Below are positions 54,478 through 62,638 of a stretch of 64,000 nucleotides of DNA, one piece after another. Below the pieces are notes generated by a model that had not been told where the DNA came from, made no database searches, and saw nothing but the letters and a program-made list of their open reading frames with translations. Origin of the DNA: Mesorhizobium qingshengii (GTDB lineage Bacteria > Pseudomonadota > Alphaproteobacteria > Rhizobiales > Rhizobiaceae); the NCBI RefSeq assembly GCF_900103325.1, contig NZ_FMXM01000006.1, forward strand, positions 124,001-188,000. The letters are read 5' to 3'. Numbering within the stretch: the stretch's first letter is position 1; the number at the start of each line of letters is the position of its first letter. The translations under genes were made by a program, and so were the position numbers.

Positions 54478-54502
54478 CAATCGCCCGGAAATCGGGCGAT
54501 TG
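54478..54502 (+). terminator. hairpin after homospermidine synthase
   Basis: CAATCGCCCG (54478-54487) and CGGGCGATTG (54493-54502) form a perfect 10-bp stem with a GAAAT loop, 29 bases after the stop. The following bases are A/G-rich with no T tract, so termination is uncertain. Confidence 0.5.
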
Positions 54503-54572
54503 AAGGGATGCGGACGAGATCGACCTGCGTCCATTTGGACGCACAAAGTGCGCTCTCGAAACTTGGATGCAC

Positions 54573-54616
54573 GCATCGTGCTTTCCGAAAATCGATTCCG
54601 GTTTTCGGGCCGATGC
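54573..54616. repeat. intergenic palindromic repeat, family B, copy 2
   Basis: GCATCG (54573-54578) and CGATGC (54611-54616) flank CCGAAAATCG (54585-54594) with CGGTTTTCGG (54599-54608), an almost perfect extended hairpin. It matches, inverted, the copy near 25573-25620. It lies 18 bases before the Omp10-like gene start, so it should be in that mRNA leader. Confidence 0.65.
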
Positions 54617-54634
54617 GAGAGAGAGGATTTTCAT

Positions 54635-55012
54635 ATGACCATTGCGCGTAAAGTTCTTTCGATGAGCATGGCTGGCGCCCTTGCGACGATGCTTGCCGCT
54701 TGCGCCACCAGCGGCCCTGATCAGCCGCCGATGGCGGCCTCGCCGAAAGGCGTCGAAGGCTCATGGATCGATGCCAAGGGCACCGGCCTTTCGACCTTCG
54801 CCGGCGGTACCTTTACGACAGTCGCCACCGACACAGGCCAGAAGCTTGCCGACGGCAGCTACACGATGACCGGTGCCACTTCGGTGCAGATCAACGGCAC
54901 CTCGCTGATCCGCCAGACGCCGGTCAGCTTCAACTGCCTTATGGTTTCGACAAGCCAGCTCAACTGCACCAGCGCCTCAGGCCAGAATTTCGTGCTGACA
55001 CGGCGCACCTGA
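54635..55012 (+). CDS. outer-membrane lipoprotein, Omp10-like
   Basis: This 125-residue lipoprotein has a lipobox, MLAACATSG, after a signal sequence (about 1-21). The mature part reads PKGVEGSWIDAKGTGLSTFA and ends VSTSQLNCTSASGQNFVLTR, closely resembling Brucella Omp10 (VEGSWVDPNG, LVSPTQLNCTSSAG in my recollection). Two Cys residues near the end may form a disulphide. A strong terminator follows. The ATG at 54635 gives a proper lipoprotein signal. Confidence 0.85.
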   Translation: MTIARKVLSMSMAGALATMLAACATSGPDQPPMAASPKGVEGSWIDAKGTGLSTFAGGTFTTVATDTGQKLADGSYTMTGATSVQINGTSLIRQTPVSFNCLMVSTSQLNCTSASGQNFVLTRRT

Positions 55013-55032
55013 ACCAGCGCACCCATTCCTGC

Positions 55033-55064
55033 AGGACGGCGGCCAATGGCCGCCGTCCTTTTTT
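55033..55064 (+). terminator. intrinsic terminator after Omp10-like gene
   Basis: AGGACGGCGGCC (55033-55044) and GGCCGCCGTCCT (55048-55059) pair around a three-base loop, followed by TTTTT. It is one of the strongest terminators in the window. Confidence 0.9.
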
Positions 55065-55136
55065 ATGCCGGCAAAGCGCACCCGGATTTCCGCTTGCGTC
55101 ATCCGGAACGCGATGGGAACATGGCCAAAACGCCGA

Positions 55137-55154
55137 CTGTCATGTTCCAGTCTA
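55137..55154 (+). promoter_or_regulatory. half-conserved PhoB-box candidate
   Basis: CTGTCAT (55137-55143) is the consensus PhoB half-site. Four bases later CAGTCTA (55148-55154) matches the second half-site at four of seven positions. It lies 45 bases before the 5'-nucleotidase start. One half-site is common by chance, so support is weak. Confidence 0.25.
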
Positions 55155-55198
55155 GCAAGAGCGTTAAACGCCTCTGATCAGCTTTCCGGGAGACGAAG

Positions 55199-57283
55199 AT
55201 GAAGAAACTTGCCGCCATTGCCGCCCTTTCCGCCTCCGCGCTCGGCCTGTCGGCTGGCGCATCCTTTGCCGACTACACGCTGAACATCCTGCACATCAAC
55301 GACTGGCACAGCCGCATCGAAGGCAACAACAAATACGAGTCGACCTGCTCGGCCGAGGAGGAGACCAAGGGCGAATGCATCGGCGGCGCGGGCCGGCTGA
55401 TCACCGCGATCGCCCACGAGCGCAAGAAGCTGGAAGGCCAGAACGTGCTGCTGCTCAGCGCCGGCGACAATTTCCAGGGCTCGCTGTTCTATACGACCTA
55501 CAAGGGCAAGGTCGAAGGCGAGTTCCTCAACGAGATGAAGTTCGACGCCATGGAACTCGGCAACCATGAGTTCGATGACGGCGAAACGGCGCTGGCGCCG
55601 TTCCTCGACATGATCAAGTTTCCGGTGCTCGGCGCCAATGTGAAGGCCAACGCGCAGTCCAAGCTCGGCGACCGCGTCAAGCCGTCGATCGTCATCGAGG
55701 TCGGTGGCCAGAAGATCGGCATCGTCGGCGCCGTCACCAACGACACGCCGGAACTCGCCTCGCCCGGCCCCAACATCACCATTGAGGACGACGTCAAGTC
55801 GATCACCGCCGAGGTCGAGAAGCTGAAGGCACAGGGCGTCAACAAGATCATCGCGGTCACCCATATCGGCTACAGGCGCGAGCGCGATGTCATCGCCAAG
55901 ATTCCGGGCATCGACGTCGTCGTCGGCGGCCACAGCCATTCGCTGCTGTCGAACACCGACCCGAAGGCTGAAGGCCCCTACCCGACGATGGTCGACAATC
56001 CGGACGGCTACAAGGTGCCGGTGGTGCAGGCGGCCTCGTATTCGAAATATCTCGGCGAGTTCAAGGTGGTGTTCGACGACAACGGCGTCGTCAAATCGGC
56101 GAGCGGCGACCCGATCTATCTCGACAAGTCGATCACGCCTGACCCTGCCGTGCTCGCCCGCATCAAGGAACTTGGCGCGCCGATCGAGGCGCTGAAGAAC
56201 AAGGAAGTGGCCGAGACCACCGACGTCATTGACGGCAGCCGCGAGAGCTGCCGCACCCGTGAATGCGCGATGGGCAACCTCGTCTCCGACGCCATCCTCG
56301 ACCGCGTCAAGGGACAGGGCGTCGAGATCGTCATCTCCAATGGCGGCGGCCTGCGCGCCTCGATCGACAAGGGCACCGTGACCATGGGCGAGGTGCTGAC
56401 CGTGCTGCCGTTCCAGAACACGCTGGCAACCTTCCAGATTTCCGGCAAGGACCTGGTGGCGGGGCTCGAAAGCGGTCTCAGCCAGATCGAGGACGGCGCC
56501 GGCCGTTTCCCGCAGGTCGCCGGCCTGAAATACTCCTTCGACAAGTCGGTCGCCCCCAATGCCGGCCGCGTCAAGTCGGTGGAAGTCATGGAGGGCGGCG
56601 TCTGGACGCCGATCAATCCGGACAAGGACTATCTCGTCGCCACCAACAATTATGTCCGCCAGGGCGGCGACGGCTACAAGGTCTTCGCCGACAAGGCCAA
56701 GAACGCCTATGACTACGGTCCGGGCCTCGAACAGGTCGTCGCCGACTATCTCGGCGCACACCGGCCGTATACGCCGAAGCTCGACGGCCGCATCACCGAG
56801 ATCGCCGCGACCGTCGCGGCAGCGCCTGCCGCCGAACCAGTAAAGCCGGCCGAGCCCGCCAAACCTGCGGAGGCGGCTCCAGCAGCTCCGGCTGCAGAAC
56901 CGGCAAAGCCAGCTGAAGCCGCGCCGGCACCCGCCGAACCGGCGATGCCCGCGCTGCCGGCCAATTCGGGCGATATCGCCGCCACGCCGCCGACCGTACC
57001 GGCCGAAACCGCACCGTCGACGCCGGCGCCCGCCGAACCGGCCAAACCAGCCGAGACGGCACCTGCGCCAGCGACCCCGGCGCCCGCTGCCGAGCCGGCA
57101 AAGCCGGCCGAGGCCGCTCCTGCCGAAAGCAGCCATGTCATCGTCGCCGGCGACACCTATTGGGATCTGGCCAAGAAGGCCTATGGCGACGCGACGAAGT
57201 GGAAACAGATTTATGAGGCCAACAAGGGCCAAAGGCCCCACCAGCTTAAGCTTGGCGCGACGCTGACCATCCCGGCGAAGTAG
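55199..57283 (+). CDS. periplasmic 5'-nucleotidase with C-terminal LysM domain
   Basis: This 694-residue exported protein has a signal peptide ending near AGASFAD. The metallophosphatase domain follows with LHINDWHSRIEGN, SAGDNFQGSLFY, ELGNHEFDDG and VVVGGHSHSLL metal-ligand motifs. The 5'-nucleotidase C-terminal domain (about 340-510) carries SNGGGLRASIDKGTVTMGEV. A Pro/Ala/Glu/Lys linker of about 110 residues with PAEPAKPAE-type repeats leads to a LysM domain (VAGDTYWDLAKKAYGDATKW) that binds peptidoglycan. It would release phosphate and nucleosides from nucleotides in the periplasm. Confidence 0.9.
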   Translation: MKKLAAIAALSASALGLSAGASFADYTLNILHINDWHSRIEGNNKYESTCSAEEETKGECIGGAGRLITAIAHERKKLEGQNVLLLSAGDNFQGSLFYTTYKGKVEGEFLNEMKFDAMELGNHEFDDGETALAPFLDMIKFPVLGANVKANAQSKLGDRVKPSIVIEVGGQKIGIVGAVTNDTPELASPGPNITIEDDVKSITAEVEKLKAQGVNKIIAVTHIGYRRERDVIAKIPGIDVVVGGHSHSLLSNTDPKAEGPYPTMVDNPDGYKVPVVQAASYSKYLGEFKVVFDDNGVVKSASGDPIYLDKSITPDPAVLARIKELGAPIEALKNKEVAETTDVIDGSRESCRTRECAMGNLVSDAILDRVKGQGVEIVISNGGGLRASIDKGTVTMGEVLTVLPFQNTLATFQISGKDLVAGLESGLSQIEDGAGRFPQVAGLKYSFDKSVAPNAGRVKSVEVMEGGVWTPINPDKDYLVATNNYVRQGGDGYKVFADKAKNAYDYGPGLEQVVADYLGAHRPYTPKLDGRITEIAATVAAAPAAEPVKPAEPAKPAEAAPAAPAAEPAKPAEAAPAPAEPAMPALPANSGDIAATPPTVPAETAPSTPAPAEPAKPAETAPAPATPAPAAEPAKPAEAAPAESSHVIVAGDTYWDLAKKAYGDATKWKQIYEANKGQRPHQLKLGATLTIPAK

Positions 57284-57305
57284 TCGCTTCGCCCCTTTCA
57301 ACGGA

Positions 57306-57334
57306 AACCCGCCCGGGAATTCGGGCGGGTTTTC
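57306..57334 (+). terminator. intrinsic terminator after 5'-nucleotidase
   Basis: AACCCGCCCG (57306-57315) and CGGGCGGGTT (57322-57331) form a 10-bp stem with a 6-base loop, ending in TTCTG. Confidence 0.8.
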
Positions 57335-57416
57335 TGTCTTGAGCCCGGGGTGCGGCCAGACGCGGTATTGAAAGCGCGCGCGAGATGATTAGGTTCGCGT
57401 CTCCTGGAGAACCCTT

Positions 57417-58481
57417 ATGACGCTTTCCACCCCTGTCGATCCCAAAGCCGCCAAGGCCGTCGGCCCGTTGCCGGCCGGACATCCGCCGGTCAAGGCTGGC
57501 AAGATCGGCGTCATGCTGATCAATCTCGGCACGCCCGACGGCACCGATTTCAAGTCGATGTGGCGTTATCTCCGGGAATTCCTGTCCGACCCGCGCGTCA
57601 TCGAACTGAACAGGGCGATCTGGTATCCGATCCTCTATGGCCTGGTGCTCACCGCGCGACCGAAGAAGTCCGGTGCCAACTATGCCCGGATCTGGAACCA
57701 GGAGAGGAACGAGTCGCCGCTGCGCACCTACACCCGTGCCCAGGGCGAAAAGCTGGCCGGGGCGCTCGCCGACCTGCCCAATGTCGTCGTCGACTGGGCG
57801 ATGCGCTATGGCAATCCTTCGACCGCGAGCGTCGCCCAGGGACTGGTCGAAAAAGGCTGCGACCGCATCCTGTCGTTCCCGCTCTATCCGCAATACTCGG
57901 CGACCACCACCGCCACCGCCAATGACCAGCTTTTTCGTGCCTTGATGAAGATGCGGGCAGCGCCGGCCATCCGCAGCGTGCCGCCTTACCATGACGAGCC
58001 CGTCTATATCGAAGCGCTCGCCCGTTCGATCGAACGGCATCTGGCGACGCTGGATTTCGAACCGGAGGTGGTCATCGCCTCCTATCACGGCATCCCAAAA
58101 CCCTATTTCGAGAAGGGCGATCCCTACCATTGCCACTGCCAGAAGACGACGCGGCTGTTGCGCGAACGGCTCGGTTGGAGCGAGAAGAAGCTGATCATCA
58201 CCTTCCAGTCGCGCTTCGGCGCACAGGAATGGCTGCAACCGTATACCGACAAGACGGTGGAGAAACTGGCCAAGGATGGCGTGAAGTCGATCGCCATCGT
58301 CAATCCCGGCTTTTCGGTCGACTGCATCGAGACGCTGGACGAAATCGGCCGCGAGGCGGCCGAGACCTTCCACCATGCCGGCGGCAAGAACTTCGCCCAC
58401 ATCCCTTGCCTCAACGACAGTGCCGAGGGCATGGCGGTGATCGAGGCGATGGTGCGGCGCGAATTGTCCGGCTGGGCATAA
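57417..58481 (+). CDS. hemH: ferrochelatase
   Basis: This 354-residue enzyme inserts iron into protoporphyrin IX, the last step of heme synthesis. KIGVMLINLGTPDGTDFKSM is the N-terminal block. The metal-binding His is in VIASYHGIPKPYFEKGDPYH, and ITFQSRFGAQEWLQPYTDKT and VNPGFSVDCIETLDEIGREA complete the signature. It is preceded by a terminator and followed by a family C repeat, so it probably has its own transcript. Confidence 0.96.
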   Translation: MTLSTPVDPKAAKAVGPLPAGHPPVKAGKIGVMLINLGTPDGTDFKSMWRYLREFLSDPRVIELNRAIWYPILYGLVLTARPKKSGANYARIWNQERNESPLRTYTRAQGEKLAGALADLPNVVVDWAMRYGNPSTASVAQGLVEKGCDRILSFPLYPQYSATTTATANDQLFRALMKMRAAPAIRSVPPYHDEPVYIEALARSIERHLATLDFEPEVVIASYHGIPKPYFEKGDPYHCHCQKTTRLLRERLGWSEKKLIITFQSRFGAQEWLQPYTDKTVEKLAKDGVKSIAIVNPGFSVDCIETLDEIGREAAETFHHAGGKNFAHIPCLNDSAEGMAVIEAMVRRELSGWA

Positions 58482-58560
58482 GGCAATTCCAGGAAAAGTG
58501 TGAAACGGTTTTCCGTCCGGAATTGCCTCAAACAAAGAGTTAGAGCGGCTCGCCGCTCTG
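58482..58560. repeat. intergenic palindromic repeat, family C
   Basis: GGCAATTCC (58482-58490) and GGAATTGCC (58519-58527) form a 9-bp dyad with inner GGAAAA/TTTTCC pairing. A second dyad AGAGCGG (58542-58548)/CCGCTCT (58553-58559) follows. This arrangement is familiar from many rhizobial intergenic regions. It begins directly after the hemH stop and could serve as a transcript end. Confidence 0.65.
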
Positions 58561-58613
58561 ACACCGGAACCACACATGCTTCGGAGCGTTGAGCCGCACC
58601 TCCGGAGAATTCA

Positions 58614-59825
58614 ATGTCTCGTAAACTCGACCTAAGAACCGGCCGGCCCGTCTGGTCCGCCTATCGCGCGCCTGCTGTGCCGACGGATAGTCTGACAAGA
58701 GACGTGAAGACCGACGTGCTGGTCGTCGGCATGGGCATCAGCGGCGCCATGATCGCCGAGGCGCTGACGGCCGACGGCCATTCGGTAATCTGTATCGACC
58801 GCCGCGGCCCGCTGAAAGGCTCGACGCCCGCGACCACAGCACTGGTGCAGTTCGAAATCGACCAGCCGCTTTCGACGCTCTCGAAGATGATCGGCAAGGG
58901 CCCGGCGGAGCAGGCCTGGCGCCGCTCGCGGCTCGCCGTTTCCAACCTCGCCGCCCGCATTGCCGAACTCGGCATCAACTGCGGCCCGAGCCGCACCCAG
59001 TCACTCTATCTAGCCGGCACGATGCTCGGCCCATCGGAACTGCGTGATGAAGCCGACGCGCGTCGGCAAGCAGGCATCGCCGCGACCTATCTCACGCCGG
59101 CACCGCTGGCCGAGACATTCGGCATCGAGCGCGACGGTGCCATCCTCAGCCATGGCAACATCGCGCTCGACCCGCGCAAACTGACGGCCGGTCTGTTGCT
59201 CAAGGCACTCGAGCGCAAGGCACGCTTCTACGCCCCCGTCGAAGCGACGACGATCGAGGACAGCGCCGACGAGGTGGTCGTCGCGACCAGGGATGGCCAG
59301 ACCATCACCGTACGGCATGTTGTCCTGGCCACCGGTTACGAACTGGTCGACGTCGTGCCGGCCGCGGCCCACCAGATCATCTCGACATGGGCGATGGCGA
59401 CGCGCTCGCAATCGCGAAAGATCTGGTCCCAGGCGGCGTTCATCTGGGAGGCTTCCGACCCGTACCTCTATATGCGCGCGACAGCCGACGGCAGGGTCAT
59501 CTGCGGCGGCGAGGACGAGGATTTTGTCGACGAGACACGGCGAGATCGACTGATCGCCGACAAGAGCGCGCGGATATCCGAGAAGCTTGGCCGGCTGTTT
59601 CCGCATCTCGATGTCAGGCCCGAATTCGCCTGGACCGGTTCTTTCGGCACCACCACCACCGGCCTGCCCTATATCGGTGCCATTCCCAGGCACCCCCGCA
59701 TCCATGCCGTCATGGGCTACGGCGGCAACGGCATCACCTTTTCACAAATCGCGTCGGAGATTGTCTCAGCCTCGATCAACGGGCTGGAAGACACGGATGC
59801 AAGGCTGTTTGCGTTCAACCGCTGA
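58614..59825 (+). CDS. FAD-dependent oxidoreductase (DAO family)
   Basis: This 403-residue flavoprotein has the FAD-binding GxGxxG in VLVVGMGISGAMIAEALTAD, GSTPATTALVQFEIDQPLST, and a C-terminal TGSFGTTTTGLPYIGAIPRH block near the flavin. It belongs to the glycine/D-amino-acid oxidase family. The amino-acid substrate is unknown. An RBS-like CCGGAG lies about 8 bases before the ATG. It stands alone. Confidence 0.88.
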   Translation: MSRKLDLRTGRPVWSAYRAPAVPTDSLTRDVKTDVLVVGMGISGAMIAEALTADGHSVICIDRRGPLKGSTPATTALVQFEIDQPLSTLSKMIGKGPAEQAWRRSRLAVSNLAARIAELGINCGPSRTQSLYLAGTMLGPSELRDEADARRQAGIAATYLTPAPLAETFGIERDGAILSHGNIALDPRKLTAGLLLKALERKARFYAPVEATTIEDSADEVVVATRDGQTITVRHVVLATGYELVDVVPAAAHQIISTWAMATRSQSRKIWSQAAFIWEASDPYLYMRATADGRVICGGEDEDFVDETRRDRLIADKSARISEKLGRLFPHLDVRPEFAWTGSFGTTTTGLPYIGAIPRHPRIHAVMGYGGNGITFSQIASEIVSASINGLEDTDARLFAFNR

Positions 59826-59897
59826 TCGCAAGCCTACAAACAATCCCTCATCACCTGATTGTAACGTTCCTGAAACACACTTAAGTCTTTGGTGAAG

Positions 59898-59928
59898 TCG
59901 GCCGCGCGAGAATGGCTCGCGCGGCCGA
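59898..59928 (+). promoter_or_regulatory. very stable 13-bp hairpin before qmcA
   Basis: TCGGCCGCGCGAG (59898-59910) and CTCGCGCGGCCGA (59916-59928) pair perfectly with an AATGG loop. It ends 18 bases before the QmcA ATG and just before its GAGGGAG RBS. It has no T tail. It could end read-through from the oxidoreductase or act as a leader structure. Confidence 0.55.
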
Positions 59929-59946
59929 TGTCTGAGGGAGAGCCAA

Positions 59947-60897
59947 ATGGATTTCAGTGGTTTTGATATCGCGGTCATTGTTCTGGTCGCGCTTGTCGTG
60001 CTGGTGCTGTTCAAGGGCATCAAGACAATTCCGCAAGGCTACAACTATACCGTTGAACGTTTTGGCCGTTACACCAAGACACTGAGCCCAGGCCTCAATC
60101 TCATCATGCCCTTCGTCGACCGCGTCGGCGCCAAGATGAACATGATGGAGCAGGTGCTCGACGTTCCGAGCCAGGAGATCATCACCCGCGACAACGCCAT
60201 CGTCGGTGTCGACGGCATCGCCTTCTACCAGATTCTCAATGCGGCACAGGCCGCCTACCAGGTTGCCGGCTTGCAGAACGCCATCCTCAACCTGACGATG
60301 ACCAACATCCGTACCGTCATGGGCTCGATGGACCTCGACGAGCTGTTGTCCAACCGCGACGCCATCAACGAGCGGCTGCTGCGCGTCGTCGACGAAGCCG
60401 CGCATCCGTGGGGCATCAAGATCACCCGCGTCGAGATCAAGGACATCAACCCGCCGGCCAATCTGATCGAATCGATGGGCCGGCAGATGACCGCGGAACG
60501 CAACAAGCGCGCGCAGATCCTCGCGGCCGAGGGTCTCAAGCAGTCGCAGATCCTCGAGGCCGAGGGCCGCAAGGAAGCAGCCTTCCGCGACGCCGAGGCG
60601 CGCGAGCGCTCGGCCGAAGCGGAGGCCCGTGCCACGCAGGTGGTGTCGGAAGCGATTTCCAAGGGCGACGTGCAGGCGCTGAATTACTTCGTCGCGCAGA
60701 AGTACACCGAGGCGCTGGGCAAGATCGGCACGGCCACCAACAGCAAGATCGTGCTGATGCCCTTCGAGGCGTCGTCGCTGATCGGTTCGCTCGGCGGCAT
60801 CGGCGAGATCGCCAAGGAGGTCTTCCGCAGCGAAGGCACGACCGGTGCGCAACGGCAGGCCGCGCGCCCGCCGGTCGTGCGCCCAACCGACAACTGA
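59947..60897 (+). CDS. SPFH/band 7 (QmcA-type) membrane protein
   Basis: This 316-residue protein has one N-terminal helix (about 7-26) and an SPFH domain: [40 protein letters not shown] and the long Ala/Glu/Arg helix [17 protein letters not shown]. Homologues organise membrane microdomains and act with FtsH and NfeD proteins. It is followed, 23 bases away, by nfeD. Confidence 0.93.
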   Translation: MDFSGFDIAVIVLVALVVLVLFKGIKTIPQGYNYTVERFGRYTKTLSPGLNLIMPFVDRVGAKMNMMEQVLDVPSQEIITRDNAIVGVDGIAFYQILNAAQAAYQVAGLQNAILNLTMTNIRTVMGSMDLDELLSNRDAINERLLRVVDEAAHPWGIKITRVEIKDINPPANLIESMGRQMTAERNKRAQILAAEGLKQSQILEAEGRKEAAFRDAEARERSAEAEARATQVVSEAISKGDVQALNYFVAQKYTEALGKIGTATNSKIVLMPFEASSLIGSLGGIGEIAKEVFRSEGTTGAQRQAARPPVVRPTDN

Positions 60898-60920
60898 TGT
60901 CTCCAACATAGGAGAACGCC

Positions 60921-61385
60921 ATGATCGATCGTGTCATTTCCGAACTCGGCCCGTGGAACTGGATGGTTCTCGGCTTCGTCCTGCTGGTGATGGAAATCAT
61001 CGCGCCGGGCATCTTCATGCTGTGGATCGGCATCGCCGCAATTCTGATCGGCGCCGTGTCGCTGTTGCTCTGGGATGCGGGCTTTTGGACCTGGCAGGTT
61101 CAGGTCCTCGCCTTCCTGGCGCTGTCGCTGGTCTCGGCCTATGTCGGCAAGAGACTGGTGGGCGGGCGCAACGAACCGACCGATCAGCCGCTGCTCAACA
61201 GGCGCGGCGCGCAGATGGTTGGCAAGACGGCGACGCTTGCCGAGCCGATCGCCAACGGGCGCGGCCGCATCAAGCTGGGCGATACGCTGTGGCGTGTCTC
61301 CGGCCCGGACCTGCCGGCAGGCACGCAGGTGCGGGTGACGGCCGCGGCCGACACGGATCTGGAACTGACAGTGGAGGCGGTCTGA
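60921..61385 (+). CDS. NfeD-family membrane protein
   Basis: This 154-residue short NfeD has about three helices (about 10-80) with MEIIAPGIFMLWIGIAAILI, then a C-terminal OB-fold domain (about 90-150) with LLNRRGAQMVGKTATLAEP. This NfeD1b type pairs with QmcA, as here. The stop lies 4 bases from the convergent isomerase stop. Confidence 0.92.
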   Translation: MIDRVISELGPWNWMVLGFVLLVMEIIAPGIFMLWIGIAAILIGAVSLLLWDAGFWTWQVQVLAFLALSLVSAYVGKRLVGGRNEPTDQPLLNRRGAQMVGKTATLAEPIANGRGRIKLGDTLWRVSGPDLPAGTQVRVTAAADTDLELTVEAV

Positions 61386-61389
61386 ACTT

Positions 61390-62391
61390 TCAGGCCGCGC
61401 CGATGCGCAAGAGATCGTGCAGGTGGACCAGGCCGACCGGTTGCTTGCCCTCCACCACCATCAGGCTGGTGATGGCCGAATTGTTGATCGTCTGTAGCGC
61501 CGTTGCCACCAGCGTGTCCGGTGCCGCCGTCTTCGGCCCTCTTGTCATCACCTGATCCACCGTCATCGCCAGCAGGTTGCTGCCAATGTGACGCCTTATG
61601 TCACCATCGGTGATGATGCCGACCAGCGCGCCGTCAGCGTCGGTGATCGCCACGCAGCCAAACCCCTTGCGCGACAGTTCCAGGATCGCGTCCTGCATGC
61701 CAGTGCCCGAGACCACCAGCGGCAGCCTGTCGCCGACATGCATGATCTCGCGGATCTGCGTCAGGTTGGCGCCGAGCTGGCCGCCCGGGTGAAAGGTGCG
61801 GAAATGGTCCGGTGTGAAGCCGCGCGCCTCGAGCAAGGCGATCGCCAGCGCGTCGCCCATCACCAGTTGCAGCAGTGTCGACGTCGTCGGCGCGAGGCCG
61901 TGCGGACAGGCTTCCTGGGCCCGTGGCAACAGCAGCACCACATCCGCCGCACGCGCCAAGGCTGACGTCTCTCCGGCAGTGATCGCAATCAGCGGAATGG
62001 AGAAACGCCTGGAGTAGGCGACGATGCCGTTGAGTTCCTTGCTCTCGCCCGACCACGACATGGCGATGATGGCGTCGTCCCTGGCAATCATGCCGAGATC
62101 GCCATGATTGGCTTCGGAAGGATGCACAAAGAAAGCCGGCGTGCCGGTCGAAGCCAGCGTCGCCGCGATCTTCGAGCCGATATGGCCGCTTTTGCCGACG
62201 CCGGTGACGATGACCCGGCCTTCGATTTTTGACACGATGTCGACGGCCTGGGCGAAAGGCCCGGCCAGTCCGTTCTCGAGCGCCTCGGCAAGTGCCGCGA
62301 CACCGGCCTGTTCGGTTGCCACCGTTCTCAGCGCCGAAGCGATCGACGCTTGCCCGTCCAAAGGCTTCTTATCGAGGGATCCCGCATGCAT
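61390..62391 (-). CDS. kdsD: arabinose-5-phosphate isomerase (KpsF/GutQ/KdsD family)
   Basis: This 333-residue enzyme interconverts ribulose 5-phosphate and arabinose 5-phosphate for Kdo synthesis in lipopolysaccharide. The SIS domain carries VTGVGKSGHIGSKIAATLAS and SWSGESKELNGIVAYSRRF. HPGGQLGANLTQIREIMHVG leads into two CBS repeats. The ATG at 62391 gives the normal length; further upstream residues are not conserved. It is a single-gene unit. Confidence 0.9.
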   Translation of the reverse strand: MHAGSLDKKPLDGQASIASALRTVATEQAGVAALAEALENGLAGPFAQAVDIVSKIEGRVIVTGVGKSGHIGSKIAATLASTGTPAFFVHPSEANHGDLGMIARDDAIIAMSWSGESKELNGIVAYSRRFSIPLIAITAGETSALARAADVVLLLPRAQEACPHGLAPTTSTLLQLVMGDALAIALLEARGFTPDHFRTFHPGGQLGANLTQIREIMHVGDRLPLVVSGTGMQDAILELSRKGFGCVAITDADGALVGIITDGDIRRHIGSNLLAMTVDQVMTRGPKTAAPDTLVATALQTINNSAITSLMVVEGKQPVGLVHLHDLLRIGAA

Positions 62392-62454
62392 GGGTGATGC
62401 GATTAGCGCTTTGCCGCCCGCCTGTCCAACGGAAATGCCGCCGATGCGTATCGC

Positions 62455-62515
62455 CCAAGACGGTGCGGTGGTTTGGGATAACGGCACCCATGAAAACAAA
62501 ACGCCTGAGGCTCGC
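62455..62515. repeat. rhizobial intergenic repeat, family A, copy 3
   Basis: The core TTTGGGATAACGGCACCCAT (62472-62491) followed by GAAAACAAA matches the copies at 24845 and 39363 with several changes, including GGGATAACGGC for GGGACAACGAC. It is in the divergent gap between the isomerase and the outer-membrane protein, so it should lie in one of the leaders. Confidence 0.55.
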
Positions 62516-62638
62516 CGCATCGCGTTGGAAATCGGCGGCTGAGGCTGCCGGCGGGCCGCTGCCTCAACCCTCCGTTAACCATCCCCATTTACGGTTCGGT
62601 AAGTATGGCGCGCGTGCGCCGCGCAAGCAGTGGTGGCG

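Noticed and set aside
55178..57301. 707-codon minus-strand frame over the 5'-nucleotidase
   Set aside because: The plus-strand gene has a signal peptide, metal-ligand motifs and a LysM domain; the opposite frame has none.
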